Of a DNA stretch of 39,715 bases, positions 1-11,809 are shown piece by piece (position 1 is the stretch's first letter; the number at the start of each line of letters is the position of its first letter). The translations under genes were made by a program, and so were the position numbers. The stretch covers positions 387,802 to 427,516 of the forward strand of contig NW_019775636.1 in NCBI RefSeq assembly GCF_001039355.2. The letters are read 5' to 3'. The DNA is from Lingula anatina. Taxonomy: Eukaryota; Brachiopoda; Lingulata; Lingulida; Lingulidae. Below the pieces are notes generated by a model. The model ran no database searches. It had not been told where the DNA came from and saw nothing but the letters and a program-made list of their open reading frames with translations.

Positions 1-69
1 GTGAACATGGTTATCTTTAAGCTAATAAAAAATCTAAATTGATGGCCCCCATTAACTTCATATTTTTAG

Positions 70-1878
70 GCTCGAATCCAACGATATATGCGCACAAGAA
101 CATCAAGGTACCCACATGGATGCGCCTGCGCACTTCAGCAAGGACAAGTGGCGCGTGCATGACATACCACCTCATAGGTTTTTCGGGCTTGCAGTTCGCA
201 TTGATATTTCTTCTGAGGCAGCGAACAATAATGAATACAACCTTAAAATAGAAGACGTTCAAAAGTGGGAAAAAGAAAACGGTCCCATTCCTGACAACTC
301 TATACTGTTTATCTACACCGGTTGGGGAAAGCACCATGATAATCGCACGGCGTACTATGGTTACGAGGGCACCGACAGCTGGTTGGACGCCAATGGAAAT
401 CCTTTGGTACGCTTTCCCGCCATTTCCGAGGATGCCGCCAAATGGATTTCCTCAAACAGAAAAATATCAGGAATAGGCACCGATGGACCCTCAGTAGGCC
501 CCAGTAAAACTATGATGGCCCACGTTCCTTTCCTCGAAAAGAACATTTTCATCCTCGAAAGTGTTGCAAACCTAGATAAGTTATCAACAACTGGGGACTC
601 CGTTGCAGCACTTCCAGTCAACATCAAAGATGGCAGTGGCGCCCCCGTGCGTCTCATTGCATTTAAAAAAGCCCATTTCAAGCCTGGGACCGATGACGTC
701 ATGGACCTGACCTACCCTCTCTCTAATGAAACGATTCTGTGGCCAGGAAGGAATCCTTTCCAGTTGATTGTCCTTGAGAGGGGGTTTGCGAAACTTGGTA
801 ACAACACCGTATGGTGCGTAATCACAGTTGAGTTATTGCCATTGTTACATGTTTTAATTAAAAAGTTAACTATAATAATTTTTGAAAATTGTAAGTTGGG
901 AATAATAACTGCACACAGTGTCAAGTTACAGTTTTGCCTTGCATATTTGTATAAAGTCTTCTTTTAGGTCTTTTAAGATTAATTCTTTTAAGATTTTTAA
1001 ACGCAATCCACTTTCTTCATTTTTCCTCAGAATTCCACTCTATAAGTATTTGATTCGTTTGCAAAAAAAAAAAAAATAAATACTATTATTACGAAATATT
1101 TCCTCACTTACAAAATTAATACCAGCCTTGCAGTAACTTAATGCATTTTTAAATAATACATTTTTTTAGGAGTGAAATGAACCGATTCTGTTCACCAGAA
1201 CACGTGGGTACACATCTTGACGCGCCTGCGCACTACATAAAAGGTTCGTGGCGAGTCCACGATATTCCTCCGCACATTCTCATCGGTCCTGCCGTCAGAG
1301 TGGACATGAGCAAAAAAGCTGAAAATAACACGGACGCTGTCCTTACCGTCCAGGACTTGGAAGACTGGGAGAAGGAAAATGGCCGAATACCTGACAACGC
1401 CATGGTATTTCTTCGCACGGGCTGGGGAAAATTTGTCAATGATTTTGAAAAATACCTTGGCTCTACAAACCGAACCCATTGGGTAAATGATGAAGGACAG
1501 CCCCTTCTTCATTTTCCAGGATTTTCAGCGGATGCAGCGAAATGGTTAGTTAACAATCGAAATATCAACGGAGTCGGCAGTGATGCCATTAGCTACGACG
1601 CAGGGCAAACGACGTCATTTCCAGCGCACGTGGCCTTTCTTGGAGCCAAGAAGCTCGCGCTGGAGAATGTAGCCAATCTTGACAAGTTGCCGAACACCGG
1701 AACGACGGCCTTTGTGTTTCACATGCTGCACAAGGACGGAAGTGGGGCCCCTACCAGAGTGGTTGCAATCAAAAACAGTGCCATCACTGCCGGTCAGGTT
1801 TCCAGCGGTGTTGATGTTAGGCCAAAACTGGCCGCCATGATGATGTCCATTGTCTTGATTTTGATCAGCTGCTTTTAA
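70..1878 (+). CDS. Tandem two-domain cyclase-family hydrolase (kynurenine formamidase/isatin hydrolase-like), 3' part
   Basis: Two coding exons, 70-813 and 1170-1878, join in phase 2 (TG|G, a Trp codon). Each carries the metal-binding signature of the cyclase family (PF04199): HQGTHMDAPAH in domain 1 and HVGTHLDAPAH in domain 2, followed by the matched stretches RVHDIPPH, TGWGK, DAAKW and KDGSGAPxR. Family members are Mn/Zn amidohydrolases acting on N-formylkynurenine, isatin or similar amides; the substrate here is unknown. Exon 70-813 ends with the N-terminal strand of the next domain (DLTYPLSNETILWPG), so one protein carries two domains in series. The upstream acceptor at 68-69 has the same phase 2, so the N-terminal part of domain 1 lies outside the window. 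The C-terminus ends in a hydrophobic tail (residues LAAMMMSIVLILISCF) after a small-residue SSG, resembling a GPI-anchor signal. Gene 5'-partial; the ATG at 116 is internal. Confidence 0.85.
814..1169 (+). other. Phase-2 intron between the two cyclase domains
   Basis: Donor GTGCGT at 814 and acceptor TTTTTTTAG ending at 1169. The intron splits a Trp codon 11 residues before the metal-binding His of domain 2, at the place equivalent to the acceptor of the upstream exon (ending at 69). Matching position and phase in both domains show that the domain repeat arose by tandem duplication of an exon-plus-intron unit. It contains an A-rich run near 1063-1080 and nothing else recognised. Confidence 0.8.
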
Positions 1879-2093
1879 TATGCTTTTCTATCCCTCAGGT
1901 ATCTATAAACAGGGAATTATATCGGATATAATCCCCTGCTATGAAGAAGATGGAGACTTTTAAGCCAGTAGAAATCCTAGGCTGCGCACAATTAATTACC
2001 ACCACAGTATATGTCCTTTTTAACTAGTTAAACGATAGTTTTAATTGTTTTTAATTGATTGTTTTTCATTGCAAAAACATTTGTCGAATAGAC

Positions 2094-2117
2094 AATAAAT
2101 TAAGACCCAATAATAAA
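2094..2117 (+). terminator. Poly(A) signals of the cyclase gene
   Basis: Two AATAAA hexamers (2094-2099 and 2112-2117) lie 216-239 bases after the stop codon of the cyclase gene, a usual distance for a 3' UTR. Confidence 0.6.
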
Positions 2118-3998
2118 AAAATAATGTGTTGCATATTTTCTATGTGATTTTACATGCATGTACAGAGGGGTTACGAAAGTAGGCCTATTGCACCATTTTG
2201 TTTATACCTTGATCAACAGCTGGATTTGTATTATGTTTCTAAATTAGTATTTTATTAAAAACTGGTAATGTCAGGTTAGTATCATTACTACAGGTTTGTA
2301 GACCAGTGATTTGCCCATACGTAACGCATGTTATTTTGTCATTATTCATATTAGGTAGGATGTATATATCCCTATATCTCAATATAGTCACTGTTCTGGG
2401 CGCACTCTGAGCTTCAGAGATAACTTGAAACAGACCTCTACACAGTTGGATACCCTTGCTTTTCGTTAGGCCTGGTGGCCAGACACTCACATTTAAAGCC
2501 CGCCCCAAATGACTCATTGAACGATCTAACCAGTACAGGCTAAACGCGAACGAGTCAAAGCGAGGTTTGTTCAAATCCGGAGCCATCAAAGGTTACGGAG
2601 ATATAGGCCTACAGGTACGTGTATTGTGCTGCTGAAAGGAACAATTCAACAAAATGCAGTTTTCTCATTAGACGTATCCTAGACTTTCATCCAATCAGCG
2701 TTTTCACCAAACTTTGAGATTGACTGAATTGATTTCGAATTTTTGTGAAATAGAAGGCCTACATCACAATGCGCCCAGTGGTCCAGACATAAATACGCTA
2801 AACGTTATTTGTAAAAAATAATTGACATTTGAGAAAATTACAAATTTGGCACAAACGAATTCATCTTTCGCTTTCATCTCAATCAAACAACACTGCAGAA
2901 CTGAAATCCAGCAAATTAAAAACCGTGCCGTGCTGTCTAGTGCAAGTAACACCCCATTTCCATAGATCAGATCGACCTACTTTAAATTTAGATCGACCTT
3001 ACTCCCTGGGGGTTCACGCTAAATAGCTGTCAGCCGGGCGGACACGAAAGTTAATTACCCCTTATAGCTTTCTAGTAGGCGGGGACGGACACTTAAGGGG
3101 GATTATCTGACAGTAATCTAGTGAGACTCCCCGCGGTGATAGATCGATCTAAAGTTGTGGGAATAGACCCTTAGATCAGAATTCATATCGATGACAACAT
3201 TGTCCCCATTTCAATCCAAGTGAAGGTCAAGGTCATTGCTAGGATACAAAAATTGACTGGCGCTGACAATTTCTCACTCGAAGTTAATTCCTTCGTCGGT
3301 CACTGAAACCGCCAACAATATATATTTGTGTATCTTAGGTGAAGCTGCGCTGTTTTCGGAAGTGGTAAGTAATACGTATTTGTGCCTTATGTCGCGTTAG
3401 ACTAAGTAGCAAAAAATTCAACCAAGCAGACGGTTGATAAATTGACATAAAAACTATGCCTGCAGGAACCGAACGGGATTTTGACACGTAAAGTAGAATT
3501 GACAAATTCCCATGGGTTTCAGGTGATTTTGCATGTAATCACAGACTGTTAATTTTTCCAAACTAAAAATCAATGAAATTTCATGGGACAACAAATACTT
3601 GTACTCAGTACATGCATGTTACTGGAGTGTTTGTATTAACCCATTGTAGCCCTCGTCATCAAAACAAACGGCAGCCATACTGGAGGGAGACCGGAATCGT
3701 CTGCTGCGCATGATCATGTCTACATGTACAATTTAGTATTTAATTTCTGTNGACGAGTGTTACGGAGCAAATATGACGTCACTGTAATGGGTTAATACAA
3801 TGTAAAATACAGTATACAGGGTATGTGACTGGTACATGCATATCAATCGTATACAATATAAGTACCATTATATATTTCTGTTTTGAATCTATTGACGTTA
3901 CTAATATGTAAATAATAAAGTGTGAATATATAAAATATGTGCAGAACTACAATTTAATCTCTGTATTGAAACAATGGATTTTTTTATATTTGACACAG
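2118..3998. other. Intergenic region and 5' UTR/intron of the CRADD-like gene
   Basis: No convincing coding exon. A GTAAGT donor at 3365-3370 could end a non-coding first exon of the CRADD-like gene, whose coding exon begins after an acceptor at 3997-3998. One N stands at 3751. The part around 2960-3160 has GATCGACCT/AGATCGATCT motifs on opposite sides and may be an old inverted-repeat element, not resolved. An AGGTCA direct repeat is listed separately. Confidence 0.45.
3224..3235 (+). promoter_or_regulatory. DR0 nuclear-receptor element (AGGTCAAGGTCA)
   Basis: Two perfect AGGTCA half-sites abut with no spacer, about 130 bases upstream of a possible first-exon donor (3365) of the CRADD-like gene. 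DR0 elements are the classic target of GCNF/NR6A1-type receptors, and the contained TCAAGGTCA is an ERR/SF-1-type extended half-site. Binding and promoter position are inferred; no CAGE or TSS data are available. Confidence 0.35.
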
Positions 3999-3999
3999 A

Positions 4000-5285
4000 A
4001 TGATGAAACCAGAGCATGTGTCAAGACTGTTAAAGCACCACTCAGATCTAACACAGAGAATTAATGTCAATGGAAGACTGTACACATATTTGGTAGACAA
4101 AGATGTCTTGGATCATTTCATGATACGATTTATACAGGTAAAAATTGTGTGTCATCCACTGAATCCAAGTTAAAATCAAGCTGTGGAATCAGGTTTAAAT
4201 AAGGCCCATAAACTGGACTTCTGAAATTGTGTCAGATGGTGATAGTACAGGCATTGTTGACAGTAACAGGTACAGGCAGAGTGATTAGCACATATACAGA
4301 CAAATGTTGTGACTAGGCCCCATAGCCACCCCTTTATGCTTGGAAAAGGTCCCTTCTTTAATTGGTAAATTTTGATACAGTTTCACAAAGATTTCATTGT
4401 CCACTTTTCAATAAATAACCAGCCCTTTGAAAAAACTGGCTACAAGCCTGCATCTGTACACAACAGCCCCCCCCCCCCCCAATATCCCTCTCCAAATTAA
4501 TTGAATATTTCACTTTTCAGAACCAAGGATCATCTACAAATCAGGTAGATCAGTTACTGGAGGAACTCAGCATTCTGGGAGAAGAGGCATTTCAGCTGTT
4601 TTGTGATGCTCTCATTGAAGATGGACAGGGTCACATTGTGGAGCAGTACCTTAAAGCTGGGAGAATAGGTGGGTGTAGTCTTGGAGGATAAATAGGAGGA
4701 AGGATGCACATGGACATTACATTTACCAGTACATTTAATCATCAATTTGTTCCACTTTGTTTTGCTGGTTGTAGTATCATTTGACAAATAAATGCCCATC
4801 AAAATGAAGTTAATTTTCATGAGAAGAATTAAATAAATAAAATCGAAGGTACCTAAGTAATTGTGTGTGTGTGTATAATATGATAACAGTTACTTAATGC
4901 AAAATCAGCATTTTTTAATGTTTTGGAACAAACATTTTTTCTGGTAGGTCCCTTGAGTGCCCGATGGCTAGACAAACTGGCAGAGCGTGTAGGCAGCAGC
5001 TGGCGACATCTAGGGAGTAAATTAGGCTTCACGGATATTGAACTGGATCACATGGAGACCAAGCACCCTCATAACCCACATGTGAAAATTGTACGTATGT
5101 TGTGTATGTGGAATGAGGCAGAGTTTGACAAAAGTGGTCACGAGTGCATGCAGCAGTTACGAGACATTTTTGCAGAGATTGGTAGAATTGATTTGGCGAA
5201 ACGCCTGCCAGATGTTTTGCCAGGTGATATAAGATCTGGAGAGGATAAACTGACCACAGGAGTTCTCCCTCTTCTTGACAGCTAA
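4000..5285 (+). CDS. CRADD: CRADD/RAIDD-like adaptor (CARD + death domain)
   Basis: Three exons with consistent phases: 4000-4137, 4521-4668 and 4948-5285, total 207 residues (human CRADD is 199). Residues 1 to about 90 form a CARD (MKPEHVSRLLKHH, helix-rich, LLEELSILGEEAFQLF near the end). Residues about 100-190 form a death domain: SARWLDKLAERVGSSW, LGFTDIELDHME and the diagnostic HPHN, at the same place as HPHN in human CRADD. In mammals the CARD recruits caspase-2 and the death domain binds PIDD1 in the PIDDosome, in the cytoplasm. The start is the first of two ATGs (4000, 4003), one base after the acceptor AG at 3997-3998, so upstream 5' UTR exons are expected. A one-to-one orthologue is likely, though other CARD-DD adaptors exist in molluscs. 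Confidence 0.85.
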
Positions 5286-6156
5286 TATTATGCCATCCTT
5301 GGAGTATATTTATTTTATATGAAGTGGTGTAGCTCTTCAATCTCAGCTGCATTTTATGCTTCTTATCTTGAAATTCTTATTTCTGGAGCTGACCTGTGTT
5401 CCCATTTTATATTTCCCACAGTAATGCTTTTTCATTTTTTTTTTTCAATGTCTGTGATTGTATTAACTGCCAGGTGTCTGACAGGAAAGCCATATGGCTT
5501 AGATTGTCTAAGTTCATCATCAATTATGAACACTAGCATAATCATGTGGTTAGCCCATTCCTCCTAGCCCCAAAACATTCCAAACATTTTCCTCTGTCAT
5601 AATTCTTTACCATTATTTTTACCACTGTCCATTTTGGTGTTGTATATATCTTAGTTTTGCAGCTTCCTGTACAATATATTTATTATCTAGATTAAGCCTC
5701 TCTTCTTTACCAAAAAAGGTATTGTTTTGATTGTACACATTGTTATTGTCTTCCTGGCCTAAGCAACACTTTGCTCTTTTTTGAATGGCTTTTTAATTAA
5801 CTGCTTTTAATTTTTTTTTTTTTTTTTTTTTTTTTGTTATTTTCCAAGACATCTTGATGTTTTGACTCTGAAATCAAAAGATCAACTTAGGTGAAGTATG
5901 AATACATGAAAAAAACTACTTTCTTTATGAACTGCTGACTGATCTGTACAGACAAGAGCAGTTTAGGATCGAAAATTGATCCAACGTGTGTCTTGTGACA
6001 AGGTGAATTTTTATAAAAATCTCTTTGCTGTACAATATGTATTCTTGCCTTCTTCTCAGAGACAGCCTTGTTCCAGGACCAGATTGGTATGTGAACAGAT
6101 CCTTTAAGAGCCAGAATCTTGCCAATGTAAAGAAAACAATTTCTTATATTAATAAA
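5286..6156 (+). other. 3' UTR of the CRADD-like gene
   Basis: No further coding exon is seen. The stretch has a T-run at 5809-5835 and ends with AATAAA at 6151-6156 on the + strand. The ERGIC2 gene converges from the right; its probable poly(A) signal (TTTATT on the + strand) is at 6193-6198, so the two transcripts end within about 50 bases of each other. Confidence 0.5.
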
Positions 6157-6192
6157 TAGATGAATTACAAAATTTTTTTGTTCACTGTCAAA

Positions 6193-6198
6193 TTTATT
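6193..6198 (-). terminator. Poly(A) signal of ERGIC2
   Basis: AATAAA on the minus strand, about 400 bases past the last ERGIC2 coding exon, and the first canonical hexamer seen after the stop codons. Confidence 0.5.
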
Positions 6199-6595
6199 AC
6201 ATAATCATAAATAAAGTGTAACTGCTCTTCTGTGGTGAAAGCAAAATCATTTTTCAAAATTTATGCTATTAAGGTTGCAACAAGTATAAAATAAAACAAA
6301 ACAAAAATGATCACATTTCAATATGAAAAACACCCTAACAAATTGTCTAAAACATAGACTTAAAAACTTGGAATGATCACAATTAATACTATATCATCCT
6401 GCTTAAAAGGTATTGCTATATATTTTTGCTACATAATTGTTGAAAAAAAGAACCTAAAATCCATCTAATTGTTAATCAATGACAATAAAAACTGATTATC
6501 TTTTAGTGATCAAACATGATCATGCAATAAAAACAATGATATAAAAGGTGAGTGCAAAAATAACTGATTAAGTCAAAAAACAATCAAAAATCCCC

Positions 6596-9500
6596 TTATT
6601 TGACTGGGAGCAGATTATTCTGAGGTGCAGCTGGAAGGAAAGGATCAAAGCTGGCTTTATCTACTGGCATATACAAGCCAGCCAAAACCTACATGTGTAC
6701 AGAGAACCAGATTGAACGTTTAAAATTTAAATCTGCATACATTTCATGCCCCATTATGCAAGGATAATCCTGTATAAACCTAGGATGAGGAATGTTGTTG
6801 TTTGGAAAAGTGGCCAAGCAAGAGATTTGTCACATAGCCACAAAGTCTCTGAAGCAGACCTGCAAACAAATATTGACAGCTGGATTATAGACAATGAAAA
6901 CTGTGTTTGTAATGCTTCAGTACATATATATGGCTGCTAACTCTGTGCATTCTCTGATATTGATTCCCTGTTTTCTGTTTATCCAAATGTGTTACAACCT
7001 TTGGGTAAGAATCACTTTGCTAACCAAAACATACAATATAAATATACTTTTATGCTGCAAGACAATCATATTAGAATCTTACTTCTGTGTTTTTTGTTTA
7101 TGTGGAAAAATATCAGAAATTATAAACTACCTGCCGTGCTGAAGATTCCTCCCACAATGCCACACAGCCTCACTGTGAACTTCCAGACTGATTTACGCTC
7201 CTCGGTACCAATCACAGTTAAAGGAGAGAATTTGTACTTAAAGAAAATCCCAGGAGCTCCTCCGCCTCCATGTCCAGGTAGACTGTGGTCTATGGTGCGG
7301 TTCTGAAAACAGCAAAACCTCTGTTATATCAAGGACTTATAACAGATTGTAACTCCTTGGTTATATTTAGCACTGTTTACCAGTTGATAGCTAATATATG
7401 AATGCATGAATCTATTTGATATTGTGTTATAGTTAAGTGATTCTTAAATCATCTAGCATGCTACACATATTCTTTAAAACCTCATTCTTTAGTTAAATAG
7501 CAAAATAATTAGCATACAAAAAATAATTAAAAGGTTGTTAAATTCTAAATGAAAAAATAAATATGTTAACTTTATTCAATCTTTGCTTACAAAGACATAA
7601 AAAACATCAGCCACTTTTGCTTTCCATTGATTTATTATAATACTTACTTTGTATTTTAATAAAATTAATATTTAAAAAATATTCTTACAAGTGTGGTGAC
7701 AGAAAACTGGTATGTATCTACGCTGTGAGCAAGTGTTCGCACCTTTGTCGGGACTATTTGGATGAAATACTGAAACATTTTGTAAGCTGGAAAAAAAATT
7801 GATACAAATCTAAAAAGAGAAAAATTCCTTTAAGCTGAAATACTAAAAAATTAGTAAGAATAACATAAAAATATCATTTTCATAAAATGAAAAATGCAGA
7901 AAATTATTGATAATTTCATTGATTACTTTTACAGAAAACCAATCCTTAAACATGTAGCATGCTCATAAGTTTATCAAAAAAGACAAGTAGAAAAGACAAG
8001 GCCATGAAGCAAGCAAAGCAGAAGGGAGAGATTGATTAGAAATATGAAAATCAGCAAAACGGGATATGTCTCAATTCATATTTCTACTAACGTTCTGTGG
8101 TCAGAACTTCATCCCCATCCAGTGGGCTGACAACTCCTGGACCAACTTCACCAAAAGACAGCCTCTCTATCCTGTGGGAGAAGTTGTGATCTGAAGCAAA
8201 GAGAAGAATATGAAATAACATTTGAAATTGTGATAGGTGTACTATTACTTGAAATGTTAGGTGTTCTATTATTGGAATTGTGTTAGGTGTTCTGTTACCC
8301 GAGGGAATGCTGTTCACAGCAGAGGATTTTTTATATAGGATAGTTATAACATGATGTTGACCATTACAGTGTGTGCTATGATACTGGACTTGTTGAGATA
8401 CACACTTATTAACTTAACCTTCAATAGAGAATTGAAGGTGATAAATGTGTACAATAAGGAACAAATTCATACTCAGCAGTTACTAATTCTGCCTCTGGTT
8501 ACAACAACATCTAAGCTGCTACTCACCTTCCCTGTATATGGAGTCTGTGAGGTGGACATGACCTCTTGGGTGAGGAATACTTCTGAAAAAAAAGTTGAGG
8601 AAAATCTGAGATCAAAAGTGGAGAGGCAAAATCTCAACTGAGAACATAGTATATTAACTGATTTACTTATTTTGTCACTGATTAGCAGATAGCACCATGT
8701 AAAGATTAAGATTAAAACATTTGAACAGATCATGCCTACACTCCTATGCCAAATCAGCAAAGAAAGCCTTTGAATATTAAAAGCATAAATACAGTAAAAT
8801 CACCCAAGAATCGCACTCGTTACTCATAGACCTATTAAACAATATGTTAGATGTGACAATGCCACTATGTATACTTACTTCCCTGCAGTTATATGGAAAT
8901 TCCCTGAGACTTTGTTGACATATATGGAACCATGGAGTCTGCAAGCCTTTGCTTCTCCTGGAACACTTTCTAATGGACTGAAATATGGTGCAACACAATG
9001 TAGCTCTGAGAAAAAACTTCACAGCTTAAATGCAAGAACTAAAGGAGATTAGAGAAATGCAAGGTTAATAACAACTATGAAAAGAGCATACTGTTGTGCA
9101 TGAGACAGAGAAATGAATGGAGCAACTGCATCTTTAATAAATGATTTTAATCCAATCCTTATTTTAGAAGACATTTTACTGTTACAGTCTGTAAGCCGCA
9201 GCTTCTAGGCAGTTGTCTTACATGTGTACTACATGTAGTAAGTTAGGAATCAAACTCATGTAAATTTTGATTCAGAGACATTACACCATACCCTCTTGGC
9301 ATTTCTACTCCCATGCCTGAATACCCTGACTTCCAAAGCACAGCCTGGATAGCATGGTATTGATTGCGCAGATATGTGTTCACATGTTGTATAGTGGCAA
9401 AGTACTGCCTCTGTCTGTCACTGAGCTCAAAGTGGACAGGGTCCTGCTCTAACTGACCCTCGACTTCTGTGTGGGAACCTTGGTCAGTCAGTTCTACTAT

Positions 9501-10852
9501 GTCTGCCCCCAGTGCTAAAATGTGGGAAAGAGACTAAAATATATAAATTTTGAAAGACCCATTTAGAAAAAGACACTTTGCTAATAATTTAAAACACATT
9601 GTGCTTTGGAGGATCACAAAAAATACTGTAGCAGCTTTCAAACAGTTTTTATGAGATTCTTTTTTCTTTTCTCTTTCAGTATTGAGCCAAATCAAAATAG
9701 AATTAATTTCCAATACATTTGCCCAAACAGATACCTGCATATTTTATGGACTACTGTGACATTCCATAAACTGGACACTAAGATACATTGTAATGCAAGC
9801 AGTCAAATGAAGTTAACAACCAAGACCAGGCATTAAGGAGTCATGACCAGTCATTAACAGCATTAATGCCCCCCATAGATCTCAGTATAGTTATAATAAA
9901 CACTCACCATCACAAGCCATAGCAACTGTGATATCAACATTGATCTTCAATTTTCTGGAAAACAAAATGTTAACAATATGCTGTTAAGGCACTGATGTTA
10001 AACAATAAATGACAATATTTTCTACAAGTTAAACAACATAGATGTCTTCTTCTGAGATAAATCAAAAGAAAAGGCTTTGGCTGTTATCTTAAACCTTCAG
10101 TTCAAAGAGGAGACTTTAAAAAGTTTCTGAAACTGGAAGTTGCTTCTTTATAGTAATAATCAAGTTTTTTTTGAGAATCAACTAAAGTTACAGAAGTTAC
10201 TGACAGCCTTTACATTTTGCTTGAGACACTCAAGTAACTGTTTAGTTGTTATGTAGCACCCTCCTACCTGTCTATCTGAGCATCAACTTCATAATTGAAG
10301 TGCATCTCTGTGCTGACGTAGTTCATGATTTCTGAGACAACTAGAGCTGCCATCACCAGGAAGATCAAGATGGACACAGCTGCAGATAATATATGTGGAT
10401 TATATTACTGTAACATTTTTTCCTATACAGATTCTGATATATAATGACAGTACTGTTCGCCATTTAGTATGGCAAAGGAAAATTAAAAGTCTTGTCTGTC
10501 TCAGTAAAAAATCTGATCATATACTGTGAAACATTGGGAAATTTGCATCATATAAATACAGAAAAATGGAAAACTAAACATACTGTAAGATTTTTATTAC
10601 TCTTATGACAGGTTATGTTTACCATGTTCAAATGTTTCCCAATACAAAGGTATTATCTATGATTACATGTATCATGTTATATAAAGAGTCCGGCCAATTA
10701 TAAATCTTTGCACTGGAAGCTATAGTAGATATACTTGTGTAGTTATAGAACTAACCTCCCCCTCCACTGCTGCCTGTTTCTGCATAGTCCTTAGGGACTT
10801 TAGGAAAAGCATCAAGTTCTTTCACAATCTTAAGAGTTCTCTTCCTCAACAT
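6596..10852 (-). CDS. ERGIC2: ERGIC2 (Erv41 homologue), ER-Golgi cargo cycling protein
   Basis: Exons on the minus strand: 10852-10756 (start MLRKRTLKIVKELDAFPKVP), 10379-10268 (first membrane segment), 9954-9908 (KLKINVDITVAMAC), 9514-9292, 8977-8879 (CRLHGSIYVNKVSGNFHIT), 8582-8527 (IPHPRGHVHL), 8190-8092 (HNFSHRIERLSFG), 7786-7689 (KMFQYFIQIVPTK), 7302-7131 (RLCGIVGGIFSTAG, second membrane segment). All phases match. The family cycles between ER and Golgi with ERGIC3 and retrieves cargo; both termini are cytosolic with a large lumenal domain between two membrane spans. The last exon is ambiguous: 6859-6780 gives LLQRLCGYVTNLLLGHF then stop (about 360 residues; human 377), while 6688-6596 carries a good tail (PVDKASFDPFLPAAPQNN) but needs phase 0. 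Convergent with the CRADD-like gene and head-to-head with TMEM117. Confidence 0.93.
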
Positions 10853-11390
10853 TGTTATCCCTGGCAAAGCACACTCCAAGAAACCTTTATAAACATGAAA
10901 AATAACAAATACTTAGATGTTCACTCTTTTAATGTGGCTAAAAGTTACGCATGTTTCTAAAAATATTGAAGTTGCTAATGCCCTCACGGAAGTATGCAAA
11001 ATAAATATTTTAAAAAAGCTCAGTTGGGGAGCTACATTGTACCAGTAGACCAAGCGACAATAACATTTTTCACACAAAAGAAATAATTTCTATATTAAAC
11101 TGGAATATTTTCAAAAATTCTAACGATCTGTATCGTTAATGAGATAAGGTGGATCTGATAACCGTTCAAATATTCAATCCAGACGATGTCTTGTGCTAGC
11201 TTGATAATCTAAGAATTTTAAAATTACACCGTTGTCAAGGGAAAATTTCTTAGGACCAAAAATAAATGCCTTGTTTGAAAGGAAAGCAGTCGATACATTT
11301 TCTTAAATTGGTTTTTGGAATGAAACTGGTTTTATTAAAATTATATAAGCTAATTTTAATCATAATCTTAGGTACATTATACATGATCAA

Positions 11391-11450
11391 GCTCACCAAA
11401 CCAACATCTGTGTGAATTCCACGCCTGAGCGTGACGCCGGAAGTTGAAGG
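11391..11450 (-). promoter_or_regulatory. Non-coding first exon and ETS-type core promoter of ERGIC2
   Basis: On the minus strand a donor GTGAGC (11396-11391) could join this segment to the acceptor at 10886-10885, one short step before the ERGIC2 start codon. The segment contains CACTTCCGGCGTCACG-like sequence; read on the + strand, GTGACGCCGGAAGT spans 11431-11444. This combines an ETS site (CCGGAAGT) with a CRE-like half (GTGACG), typical of TATA-less housekeeping promoters. TMEM117 starts about 370 bases away on the other strand, so the region probably fires in both directions. Confidence 0.45.
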
Positions 11451-11809
11451 AAGCACCTACATGCTGAGCTGAAATTTATTCAACCACTTACTACTCGAAG
11501 TTTTGTATAAGCTAGGTGTTTTCTTTATTAGGACAACACACATTGAAATAGCTTTTTACTGTACAGTTATTTTGTTTTTATCACGTATTTTATGTTCGAG
11601 GAAATTTATTCACCTCACAAAGTGCCTTCTAAAAATCATTGTAACGAAACTAAAATATACTTATCAAATAAGCTTTACATGGAGCAAATCAGGAAATGGC
11701 AACAGCAAAACATTCCTGACTAACTCTGAATTTTGGCCGATTAGGGGCTCCATTTTCAAATTGAAGGCAATTGTCGTCGTGGGAGTACTCATAGTATATC
11801 AGCAAAATA

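Noticed and set aside
116-967. ATG at 116 as start of the cyclase gene and stop at 967
   Set aside because: The exon begins at 70 after an acceptor, in frame, with the conserved LESNDICAQEHQGTH before it; the exon ends at a donor at 814 rather than running to 967.
2555-2600. tRNA-like B box (GTTCAAATCCG)
   Set aside because: No matching A box or cloverleaf arms found upstream at a proper distance.
6746-7306. Plus-strand open frames over ERGIC2 exons
   Set aside because: Shadows of minus-strand exons; no family resemblance on the plus strand.
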